Below, piece after piece: positions 1-5,485 of a DNA stretch of 5,804 bases. Under the pieces are notes generated by a model, which was not told the origin of the DNA, ran no database searches, and saw only the letters and a list, made by a program, of their open reading frames with translations. Location of the stretch: contig CAJKMA010000107.1 in NCBI GenBank assembly GCA_905200905.1, positions 1 to 5,804 on the forward strand. Reading direction: 5' to 3'. The position numbers and the translations under genes are program-made. The stretch comes from an uncultured Bacillota bacterium (GTDB taxonomy: Bacteria > Bacillota > Clostridia > Lachnospirales > Lachnospiraceae). The stretch's first letter is position 1; each line of letters begins with the position of its first letter.

Positions 1-607
1 TTCCCAGATATTCACACAAAAAACGGATTCCCGTTGCTTTGGAATACCCCTTCTGGATCATCTCATACATATCATGTCCACGGTCAATACACAGAAAATA
101 TTGGGACAAATATTCTTTTAATTCCTGATTTTTCTCTGTTGGTTCCAGAATCACAACTAGCTTTTCATACACCTTGGTCTCATCTTGAAAGATTTCCTCA
201 ATGTCCGCAGCATGCATATCCATAGCTTTTTCTATTTCTCTGACCCAAGGATGCTCCTGCATTCTGTGGTCTGAATAAATGGCGTCCATGGCCTCATAAA
301 ACACTGGAACCTGATATTCCCCTACTTTTTTTGCTATCTGCCTGCAAAGCTCATGGTCCAGCCTGGAACATAACAATTCTTCACCATTTAAAAAGATGTT
401 TGTCCCACAGCCACATACATATCCGCTAAATCCCAGCTCTGTTATCTTCTTTGGAAGGCTTTTTAAGGTTCTTCCTGTATTTACGAACAGGAAATGACCT
501 TTTTCCTTTGCCTGTTTGACCGCCTGCCTGGTACTCTCAGGAAGCACCCCTGGTCCTTCTGTGATTAATGTGCCGTCTATATCAAAAAATAATAATTTCT
601 GTTCCAT
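1..607 (-). CDS. Cof-type HAD hydrolase (sugar-phosphatase-like), C-terminus cut by window edge
   Basis: Reading the minus strand from ATG at 607-605 gives 202 complete codons that run off the left edge without a stop. Visible HAD motifs are motif I DIDGT (residues 9-13, nucleophile D9 and acid D11), motif II threonine in FVNTGRT (T44), and the motif III lysine in GYSKATGI (K190). Between them, about residues 70-180, lies an alpha/beta insert typical of a C2 cap, which places the protein in the Cof/IIB group of Mg-dependent phosphatases acting on sugar phosphates or similar small phosphoesters in the cytoplasm. The motif IV aspartates (GDxxND) should lie just outside the window; roughly 60-70 residues are missing if the usual family length holds. 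The start is supported by GGGAG about 8 nt upstream and a good promoter. The true substrate cannot be read from sequence. It is divergent from the AraC gene, so a shared sugar-related role is possible but unproven. Confidence 0.9.
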   Translation of the reverse strand, partial: MEQKLLFFDIDGTLITEGPGVLPESTRQAVKQAKEKGHFLFVNTGRTLKSLPKKITELGFSGYVCGCGTNIFLNGEELLCSRLDHELCRQIAKKVGEYQVPVFYEAMDAIYSDHRMQEHPWVREIEKAMDMHAADIEEIFQDETKVYEKLVVILEPTEKNQELKEYLSQYFLCIDRGHDMYEMIQKGYSKATGIRFLCEYLG

Positions 608-637
608 CTGTTTCTCCCTTCGTTGTCTTATTCCTTC

Positions 638-666
638 ATTATAATTGTCGGGAAAAACACCGTCAA
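638..666 (-). promoter_or_regulatory. Sigma-A promoter for the HAD phosphatase gene
   Basis: On the minus strand a TTGACG -35 box (666-661) and a perfect TATAAT -10 box (643-638) are separated by exactly 17 bp. Transcription would start near 631, giving a leader of roughly 25 nt that contains the GGGAG ribosome site. Its -35 box lies 14 bp from the -35 box of the divergent AraC promoter, so the two promoters are back to back. Confidence 0.75.
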
Positions 667-680
667 TGCGAAATCTCTGT

Positions 681-710
681 TTGCTTTCCACATTGTCTTT
701 ATTATATAAT
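681..710 (+). promoter_or_regulatory. Sigma-A promoter for the AraC-family gene
   Basis: TTGCTT (681-686) and a perfect TATAAT (705-710) are separated by 18 bp. A start near 717 leaves a leader of about 70 nt. That leader contains a short palindrome AGTTT-A-AAACT (739-749), a direct repeat of TTGTTG at 749-754 and 757-762, and the ribosome site GAGAGGAA (771-778). The leader elements could be operator half-sites or simply AT-rich sequence. Confidence 0.6.
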
Positions 711-785
711 TTCCTTATCCACATTCCATGCCTATTTGAGTTTAAAACTTGTTGATTTGTTGCATATATAGAGAGGAACTGATTC

Positions 786-1640
786 ATGAATTCAAAAAAA
801 ATTTCAGAGCAGTCTGCTCTGGCAGTCTATTTTTGTGATATGGAACACTGCGAACCAGGCCATGCCTTCGGTCCTGCAATCCGCCCACACTATCTGCTCC
901 ACGTTATTTTAGATGGAAAGGGAATTTATCAGAAAGACGGAAAAACGTATCACTTAGAAAAGGGAAGTGCGTTCCTGATTCCTCCTATGGAATCTACCTT
1001 CTACCGGGCAGATACGGAAAACCCCTGGAGCTATGCCTGGGTTGGTTTTGACGGAAAATCCTGCAAAGAAGTCCTGGAACAGACCGTTTTTGCAGATTCC
1101 TGCATCTTTACCAGTGACTCAAACAAAGAAAAAGAACAGGTCATACACGGTATGGAAAACTTATTAGAAAGTTTCCGTACCTCCTGGAAAACACCCCTGA
1201 ATCCCCTGGGCAACCTGCTTCTTTTATTATCCTGTATGTCCCATCCTCATGCCATTGCCAAAGAGGATTATTCCGCACAATACTTCCGAAAGGCAAAAGA
1301 ATATATAGAAAACAATTACACTTACCCTATCCGCGTCTGGGATATTGCACGGTTTGTTGGCATTGACAGAACCTATCTGTACAAAATTTTCATCGAACAG
1401 TCCAGCCTCTCTCCAAAGCAATATCTCCTGCAGCATAGACTTAGGATTGCCACACAGATGCTTTGCAATTCTTCTTATACCATCACGGAAATCGCCTTTT
1501 CCTGTGGCTTTAAAGATGCTCCGGCATTTTCCAATTATTTCAAAAAATATGTTGGCTATACTCCCAGGGATTTCCGCCAAAATTTTCAAAAAGAAAAAAA
1601 CTACAACTACCCTCTTGCAATTTCCGAAAAGCAGGTGTAA
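786..1640 (+). CDS. AraC-family transcriptional regulator with N-terminal cupin sensor
   Basis: A 284-residue protein of normal length for this family. Residues about 15-90 form a cupin-like effector domain (PHYLLHVILDGKG, HLEKGSAFLIPP, WSYAWVGFDG), the kind found in clostridial regulators of sugar use. A helical linker follows at about 115-160. The DNA-binding part has two helix-turn-helix units: the first at about 182-202 (IRVWDIARFVGIDRTYLYK), the second at about 232-252 (TITEIAFSCGFKD...FSNYF), closing with the family signature GYTPRDFR (257-264). The start ATG is preceded by GAGAGGAA seven bases upstream. The tail after residue 265 is short and basic. The gene is divergent from the HAD phosphatase, with promoters only a few bases apart, so it may control that gene as well as itself. 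No sugar transporter or glycosidase gene lies within the window, so effector and targets are unknown. Confidence 0.92.
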   Translation: MNSKKISEQSALAVYFCDMEHCEPGHAFGPAIRPHYLLHVILDGKGIYQKDGKTYHLEKGSAFLIPPMESTFYRADTENPWSYAWVGFDGKSCKEVLEQTVFADSCIFTSDSNKEKEQVIHGMENLLESFRTSWKTPLNPLGNLLLLLSCMSHPHAIAKEDYSAQYFRKAKEYIENNYTYPIRVWDIARFVGIDRTYLYKIFIEQSSLSPKQYLLQHRLRIATQMLCNSSYTITEIAFSCGFKDAPAFSNYFKKYVGYTPRDFRQNFQKEKNYNYPLAISEKQV

Positions 1641-1741
1641 TATACACATATCAACACATAGTTTTTGAAACTACATATGGAATTTATGAATATCAATCAT
1701 CAGGTTTCATATACTAAATAAAAAGGACAGGAGTGGTAACT
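1641..1741 (+). promoter_or_regulatory. Spacer before the TrhA-like gene, possible weak promoter
   Basis: This 101-bp gap has no clear terminator for the AraC gene: the small inverted repeat TAGTTT-TTG-AAACTA (1659-1673) has a 6-bp AT-rich stem and no T run. A TATACT box at 1710-1715 could be a -10 element with a start near 1722, but no good -35 box lies 16-18 bp upstream. The gene downstream may therefore be read partly from the AraC promoter. The ribosome site AGGAG sits at 1729-1733. Confidence 0.3.
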
Positions 1742-2404
1742 ATGAAATTCAAAATCAAAGATCCGGGAAGTGCAATTACTCATTTTATTGGCTGTATTAT
1801 GGCAATTCTTGCCGCTTTGCCATTGCTGCATAAGGCTGCCAGAGAACCGGACAGTATCTATGTCATTGCCATGAGCATTTTCATTCTCAGTATGATTTTA
1901 TTATACGCAGCCAGCACCATCTATCACACGGTGGATTCCACAGAAAAGGTAAACCGGAGATTACGGAAAATTGACCATATGATGATTTTCATTTTGATTG
2001 CCGGAAGTTATACTCCAGTCTGCCTCATTACCCTTCATGGAAATACAGGGTATCTTCTCTGTGCCGCTGTATGGACTGTGGCTATTGTGGGCATTGTGAT
2101 TAAAGCCTGCTGGATTACCTGCCCGAAATGGTTTTCTTCTTTGATTTATATTGGCATGGGTTGGCTGTGCGTGTTCGCTTTTGTACCGATTCTTCACGCA
2201 CTTCCTTCTGCTGGATTCGGGTGGCTACTGGCAGGTGGCATTATTTATACGGTTGGCGGTGTTATCTACGCACTGAAACTGCCTATTTTTAATTCTCACC
2301 ACAAGAATTTCGGTTCTCACGAAATTTTCCACCTCTTTGTAATGGGAGGAAGTATTTGTCACTTTATTGTAATGTATTTCTTTATTCTTCCTATGGGTAT
2401 GTAA
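1742..2404 (+). CDS. trhA: Hemolysin III / PAQR-family integral membrane protein (TrhA-like)
   Basis: A 220-residue, very hydrophobic protein with about seven membrane segments, the normal size for bacterial hemolysin III family members. The PAQR zinc-site residues are all present: S58-xxx-H62 (STIYH), D78 in KIDHMMIFILIAGSYTP, and H193-xxx-H197 in HEIFHLFVMGGSICHF near the C-terminus. The family includes eukaryotic adiponectin receptors; bacterial members have been linked to membrane lipid homeostasis, and the name hemolysin comes from early work rather than a proven toxin role. A GTG in frame at 1733 would add three residues, but it sits inside the AGGAG ribosome site (1729-1733), which is 8 bases from ATG 1742, so the ATG is preferred. 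A terminator follows 16 bases after the stop. The gene is downstream of and co-directional with the AraC gene, with no evident functional link. Confidence 0.9.
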   Translation: MKFKIKDPGSAITHFIGCIMAILAALPLLHKAAREPDSIYVIAMSIFILSMILLYAASTIYHTVDSTEKVNRRLRKIDHMMIFILIAGSYTPVCLITLHGNTGYLLCAAVWTVAIVGIVIKACWITCPKWFSSLIYIGMGWLCVFAFVPILHALPSAGFGWLLAGGIIYTVGGVIYALKLPIFNSHHKNFGSHEIFHLFVMGGSICHFIVMYFFILPMGM

Positions 2405-2420
2405 AACAATAATCCAATGT

Positions 2421-2458
2421 AACAGGAGGCATCGCATTATGCGACACCTCCTGTTTTT
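2421..2458 (+). terminator. Strong intrinsic terminator after trhA
   Basis: The arms AACAGGAGG (2421-2429) and CCTCCTGTT (2447-2455) pair perfectly. After a 2x2 mismatch, an inner stem TCGCA/TGCGA (2432-2436 and 2440-2444) closes a TTA loop. The stem runs into a five-T tract (2454-2458). The stop codon of the convergent cyclase gene (2459-2457, minus strand) overlaps the T tract. Read on the minus strand the hairpin lacks a U run, so it should terminate mainly the plus-strand transcript. Confidence 0.9.
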
Positions 2459-4730
2459 ATCGTTCTTCATAAATTCTATAGTTATTCTTTCTAGATTTTT
2501 TTACCAGATACAATGCTTTATCCGCCTTTTCATAAAGTTGTGCAAAGTCTTTTCCTTGTTCTGGTGCAAAGGCCACACCAATAGACGCGCTGATTGTTAC
2601 CTGTTGTTCCCCACTTCCATAAGTGAGCAATAGTTTCTTCAGTAAACTGGAAAGCACTTTATCCAGCACCTCTTTCGGAAGTTTTCTTGCAAATATAATA
2701 AATTCATCTCCTCCCAGGCGGCACACCACATCATAACTTCTGAAATGCTTTACTAGTACCTTAGCTACTTCTGCCAGCGCATGATCTCCGGTCATATGTC
2801 CCAGATTATCATTTAACTGTTTAAATCCATCCAGATCCAAAATCATAAACACTCCTGTCTCTTCTGAATCCGTACTCTCCAACACCTGATTTATCTTTTG
2901 CATTCCAGCACTCCGGTTATAAACCTTTGTAACAGTATCATAAACAGCTGTCTGTTCCAAATGAAGCTCTTTTCTCTTCTTATTGTCAATATCCCGAATC
3001 GTTAAAAAAGCAATAATTTCTCCTTGCTCTTCCCCTAAATGAATCTCACTGGCAACCCAATATGGAATTCCCTTATCATCTTTGCACTCATATTCTAAAC
3101 CATAATCAAACGCCTGATTCTGAAAATACTGTTTCATGCGATCCAAAGAACACTTGTCCCAAAACAGAGCCCTGTATTGTTCTAATACTCTATGTTCCAT
3201 AAAAGTTTCAAAAGCTTCACTATACTTCCTAGGATTCTTTTGCATTTCATTGTTCTTTTTAAGTACCTGATTCTGTGTTATGTTAATTTCGTAAAAGGCA
3301 ATGGTATCAATCATAAATAAGCTTCTTAATTTTTCTTCTTTCTCTAATTGGATTTCCTGTATCCTCTTCTCTGTAATATCGTATATCATACCAATAGAGC
3401 GTACTGGTCTGTTCTTATTATCATATAAGTGTGTCACCTTCACTTGATAATAACAAGTGCCCTTCTTTTGTTCAACAGTAATGTCGCACTCTGATTTTTC
3501 CAGATGTGCCTCCATATCCTTCTTCATCTGATTTATAAATTTCTCTATAGGTATCTGATTCCTGAAATCAACACAATTTCTTATTTCTCTTGAAACATTT
3601 TTAATAGACTTTGGAATTCCTAGTTTATCCATACTATCATTCATAAAATCCATCTGGTCTTTCATTGCATCGTACAAAAATACAAAACTATCCATCTCAG
3701 ATGTAGCAATTTGAAAAATACTATCACGAATTCGCAATTCCCGATTCATTTTTTCTGTTTTTCTCTTTTCAAATGACACTACTCCAAAATAGCCTATTAG
3801 GAAAAGTAACAAAATTACTAAAATCTGACCAATTAATTGAACCGCATGACTCTGTAGATGAGATATTTTGCTTGTCATAGAGTCTCCATCTACTACCGTA
3901 ACTACATACCACTCATTAATATCAATCGGCGTAATATATACATAATCTCTATTTTTCTCTGTCCAAATTTCTGTATAAGTAGATTGCTTTTTCTCCATAT
4001 ATTGCCTGATTTCCCCAACTGGCATCTGACTTCCCACTGCTGCCAAATCAGAAAACAAGTTTTCTTTATTTAACATGGTTTCTCTATATAGAAATTTACC
4101 AATATAATTACCTTCTGAATCAACAATATACTGGTTTTTATTGTTCTCTGTTAAGTGCTCATTATCATAAATTTTATAATTGTCTGTTTCAATAATGCCA
4201 TAAAGCACCCCTTTCACTTCACCTTGCACCCCAAACACTGGCGAGGATAAGAAAAAAACTTCTTCATCCAAAATTTTTAATTCTGTAGACTCGCTTACAA
4301 AAGTCTTTCCCTGCATACTGTTTTTGAAAAAATCTCGCTCTGATACATCCACCACATCACCATTACTTACCCTGCTACTTCCATCTGGCGTAGCAACACC
4401 AAAACGGTTCACACCTGTATCTTGCTCAGACAAAATGTGGTTTAGATTTTTCATGATCTCTTCACTTTTTATATCTTCTTTATCTTCCAGTAATTTCGCA
4501 ATGTATTTTATATTTTGTAAAGAAGCACTGACCCGTTCTTCTACCATAGCTGCCCCCTGGTCAGACAGATTTGCCATAGCCAGGACCAGACTCTTGGTTT
4601 CTTCTTCTCTTACATCTTTTTCAAATTCTCTTAAGAGAACACTCATATATACAATAATAAAAATAGCCGATAAAACAAGCCCTATCGTCTTCCATATAGT
4701 CTTTCCATTCTCTTTTTGCTGTTCACTCAC
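2457..4730 (-). CDS. Membrane-bound diguanylate cyclase: Cache sensor, PAS-like region, GGDEF
   Basis: From GTG 4730 the protein has 757 residues. Order: short basic cytoplasmic N-terminus; membrane helix 1 (about 15-33); a 260-residue extracellular part resembling a double Cache ligand-binding domain (FFLSSPVFGVQGEVKGVLYG near 159-178); membrane helix 2 (about 296-318); two PAS-like segments (about 335-455 and 470-585) with linker helices; and a C-terminal GGDEF domain (about 597-757). The cyclase site RLGGDEF (GGDEF at 673-677) and metal-binding DLDGF are intact. RSYD (664-667) precedes GGDEF at the spacing of the RxxD inhibitory site, so the enzyme should make cyclic di-GMP and be product-inhibited. 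No EAL or HD-GYP phosphodiesterase domain is fused. The frame opens at ATG 4793, but that ATG lies between the -35 and -10 boxes; GTG 4730 has AGAGGGG 13 bases upstream, a longer gap than ideal. The external ligand is unknown. Confidence 0.9.
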   Translation of the reverse strand: MSEQQKENGKTIWKTIGLVLSAIFIIVYMSVLLREFEKDVREEETKSLVLAMANLSDQGAAMVEERVSASLQNIKYIAKLLEDKEDIKSEEIMKNLNHILSEQDTGVNRFGVATPDGSSRVSNGDVVDVSERDFFKNSMQGKTFVSESTELKILDEEVFFLSSPVFGVQGEVKGVLYGIIETDNYKIYDNEHLTENNKNQYIVDSEGNYIGKFLYRETMLNKENLFSDLAAVGSQMPVGEIRQYMEKKQSTYTEIWTEKNRDYVYITPIDINEWYVVTVVDGDSMTSKISHLQSHAVQLIGQILVILLLFLIGYFGVVSFEKRKTEKMNRELRIRDSIFQIATSEMDSFVFLYDAMKDQMDFMNDSMDKLGIPKSIKNVSREIRNCVDFRNQIPIEKFINQMKKDMEAHLEKSECDITVEQKKGTCYYQVKVTHLYDNKNRPVRSIGMIYDITEKRIQEIQLEKEEKLRSLFMIDTIAFYEINITQNQVLKKNNEMQKNPRKYSEAFETFMEHRVLEQYRALFWDKCSLDRMKQYFQNQAFDYGLEYECKDDKGIPYWVASEIHLGEEQGEIIAFLTIRDIDNKKRKELHLEQTAVYDTVTKVYNRSAGMQKINQVLESTDSEETGVFMILDLDGFKQLNDNLGHMTGDHALAEVAKVLVKHFRSYDVVCRLGGDEFIIFARKLPKEVLDKVLSSLLKKLLLTYGSGEQQVTISASIGVAFAPEQGKDFAQLYEKADKALYLVKKSRKNNYRIYEER

Positions 4731-4769
4731 GTTAGTTTCTATTCCCCTCTTCTTATCTCTGTAAATCTT

Positions 4770-4782
4770 TATACTAAGTATA
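4770..4782. repeat. Perfect 13-bp palindrome over the cyclase -10 box
   Basis: TATACT-A-AGTATA is an exact 6-1-6 palindrome. Its right half is the -10 box of the cyclase promoter and its left half reaches the predicted transcription start. A repressor bound there would block the promoter. The core TACTAAGTAT recurs at 4903-4912 in the perR leader. AT-rich palindromes do arise by chance, so an operator role is only a suggestion. Confidence 0.4.
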
Positions 4783-4806
4783 CAATACGACATTCTCGTG
4801 CTTCAA
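4777..4806 (-). promoter_or_regulatory. Sigma-A promoter for the diguanylate cyclase gene
   Basis: On the minus strand TTGAAG (4806-4801) and TATACT (4782-4777) are 18 bp apart. Transcription would begin near 4770, leaving about a 40-nt leader to GTG 4730 with the purine-rich ribosome site at 4750-4744. This placement makes the upstream ATG at 4793 untranscribed from this promoter, and is the main reason for choosing the GTG start. Confidence 0.6.
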
Positions 4807-4839
4807 AAGCGTATATCCTATAACGTTCGCAAATAATAC

Positions 4840-4868
4840 TTGACTTTTTTTATCAACTATGTTATCTT
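4840..4868 (+). promoter_or_regulatory. perR promoter
   Basis: TTGACT (4840-4845) and TATCTT (4863-4868) are separated by 17 bp, with a predicted start near 4875. Its -35 and spacer closely match those of the rubrerythrin promoter at 5356-5384, including a shared ATCAA-TATGTTA block, which argues for a common regulatory origin. Confidence 0.7.
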
Positions 4869-4874
4869 AATATC

Positions 4875-4893
4875 AGTAACAATTATCATTATT
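4875..4893. promoter_or_regulatory. Fur/PerR-type operator in the perR promoter
   Basis: The 19 bases read as three hexamers AGTAAC-A-ATTATC-ATTATT. Against the classical Fur box read in the 6-1-6-6 direction, 14 of 19 bases match. The site begins at the predicted transcription start, so binding would block initiation. It also forms the left part of a longer inverted repeat, AGTAACAA (4875-4882) with TTGTTACT (4899-4906), separated by 16 bases. Autoregulation by the gene product is the natural inference. Confidence 0.65.
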
Positions 4894-4951
4894 AATCTTT
4901 GTTACTAAGTATCATTTTTCAGATTTTTCTGACTGATAGAAAGGAGAGCAT

Positions 4952-5359
4952 ATGGCTACATTAAAATACAGCCGACAGCGGGAATGCATTCGGGAATACG
5001 TAAGAAGCTGCAAAGAACATCCTACCGCAGACAGTATTTACGGGAAAATGAAAGAAGAATTTCCCAATATTAGTCTGGGAACTGTGTATCGTAACCTTTC
5101 TCTTCTTGTAGAGCTTGGAGAAATTACAAAGATTTCTGTAGACAATGGACCAGAACGATTTGACTGTAATACCAAGCCCCATAGCCATTTTGTTTGCACT
5201 TACTGTCATTGTATTCAGGACATGGACTTGCCGGAAATTGACGGCCTTGTTAAAAAAGCGTCCAAAGATTTCTGCGGAAAAATTTCTTCTCACAGGACTA
5301 CATTTTATGGTATTTGTAAACACTGTTTAGAAGAACAAAAACTTTTAAAAAGTACTTGA
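4952..5359 (+). CDS. perR: PerR-type peroxide-sensing repressor, Fur family
   Basis: A 135-residue Fur-family metalloregulator. The winged-helix DNA-binding half is at about 5-65, with the recognition helix around SLGTVYRNLSLL (41-52), and a dimerisation and metal-binding half follows. The structural zinc cysteines are present as CTYC (C82, C85) and CKHC (C122, C125). The regulatory metal ligands match the spacing of Bacillus subtilis PerR (H37, D85, H91, H93, D104) exactly as H23, D71, H77, H79 and D90. The aspartate at the last position, where Fur proteins carry glutamate, supports a peroxide sensor working by iron-catalysed histidine oxidation rather than an iron-uptake Fur. The N-terminus is about 14 residues shorter than the Bacillus protein, common in clostridia. 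Start ATG 4952 has AAGGAG (4941-4946) five bases upstream. The gene precedes a rubrerythrin with a matching promoter and operator, the expected PerR target. No terminator follows, so some readthrough into rubrerythrin is likely. Confidence 0.93.
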   Translation: MATLKYSRQRECIREYVRSCKEHPTADSIYGKMKEEFPNISLGTVYRNLSLLVELGEITKISVDNGPERFDCNTKPHSHFVCTYCHCIQDMDLPEIDGLVKKASKDFCGKISSHRTTFYGICKHCLEEQKLLKST

Positions 5360-5384
5360 CAATTTCTATCAAGTATGTTAAGTT
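5356..5384 (+). promoter_or_regulatory. Rubrerythrin promoter, overlapping the perR stop codon
   Basis: A perfect TTGACA -35 box (5356-5361) contains the perR TGA stop (5357-5359). Seventeen bases later lies a weak -10 candidate, TAAGTT (5379-5384), at the same position as TATCTT in the perR promoter. Transcription would start near 5391, leaving a leader of about 95 nt ending in AAAGGAGA (5471-5478). The leader holds a small CTGG/CCAG hairpin (5423-5436) and is otherwise A-rich. Confidence 0.6.
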
Positions 5385-5389
5385 TAAAC

Positions 5390-5408
5390 AGTAATCATTA
5401 CTATTATT
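5390..5408. promoter_or_regulatory. Fur/PerR-type operator in the rubrerythrin promoter
   Basis: The site reads AGTAAT-C-ATTACT-ATTATT. It agrees with the perR operator at 15 of 19 positions and with the 6-1-6-6 Fur box at 13 of 19. Its first 13 bases are a perfect palindrome, AGTAAT-C-ATTACT, containing the TAATnATTA core of the PerR box. A further ATTACT half-site follows at 5406-5411. It sits at the predicted transcription start, as in the perR promoter. Confidence 0.7.
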
Positions 5409-5485
5409 ACTTTTTCAACAACCTGGCTTTGACCAGATAAAATAACAAAAAAACAAAATTTCAAATAAGAAAAGGAGATTTAATT

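Noticed and set aside
34..225. Plus-strand frame of 63 codons near the left edge
   Set aside because: It is antisense to the HAD phosphatase, whose motifs are read cleanly on the minus strand through this stretch.
568..771. Plus-strand frame of 67 codons in the HAD-AraC spacer
   Set aside because: It overlaps the HAD start and both promoters, lacks a ribosome site, and the product resembles no family.
1227..1649. Long minus-strand open frame of 140 codons opposite the AraC gene
   Set aside because: It lies wholly antisense to a confident AraC gene, has no ribosome site or recognisable domain, and its composition is that of a shadow frame.
1659..1673. Inverted repeat TAGTTT-TTG-AAACTA as terminator of the AraC gene
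   Set aside because: Six AT-rich pairs and no following T tract; too weak for a terminator call.
4324..4764. Plus-strand open frame of 146 codons opposite the start of the cyclase gene
   Set aside because: Antisense to the membrane and Cache-coding part; the serine- and leucine-rich product is typical of reverse-reading coding DNA, with no ribosome site.
4961..5323. Minus-strand frame of 120 codons opposite perR
   Set aside because: Fully antisense to a PerR gene with all metal ligands present; no promoter or domain evidence.
5423..5436. Hairpin CTGG/CCAG as a terminator or attenuator before rubrerythrin
   Set aside because: The stem has only four pairs and is followed by A-rich rather than T-rich sequence, so it cannot act as an intrinsic terminator.
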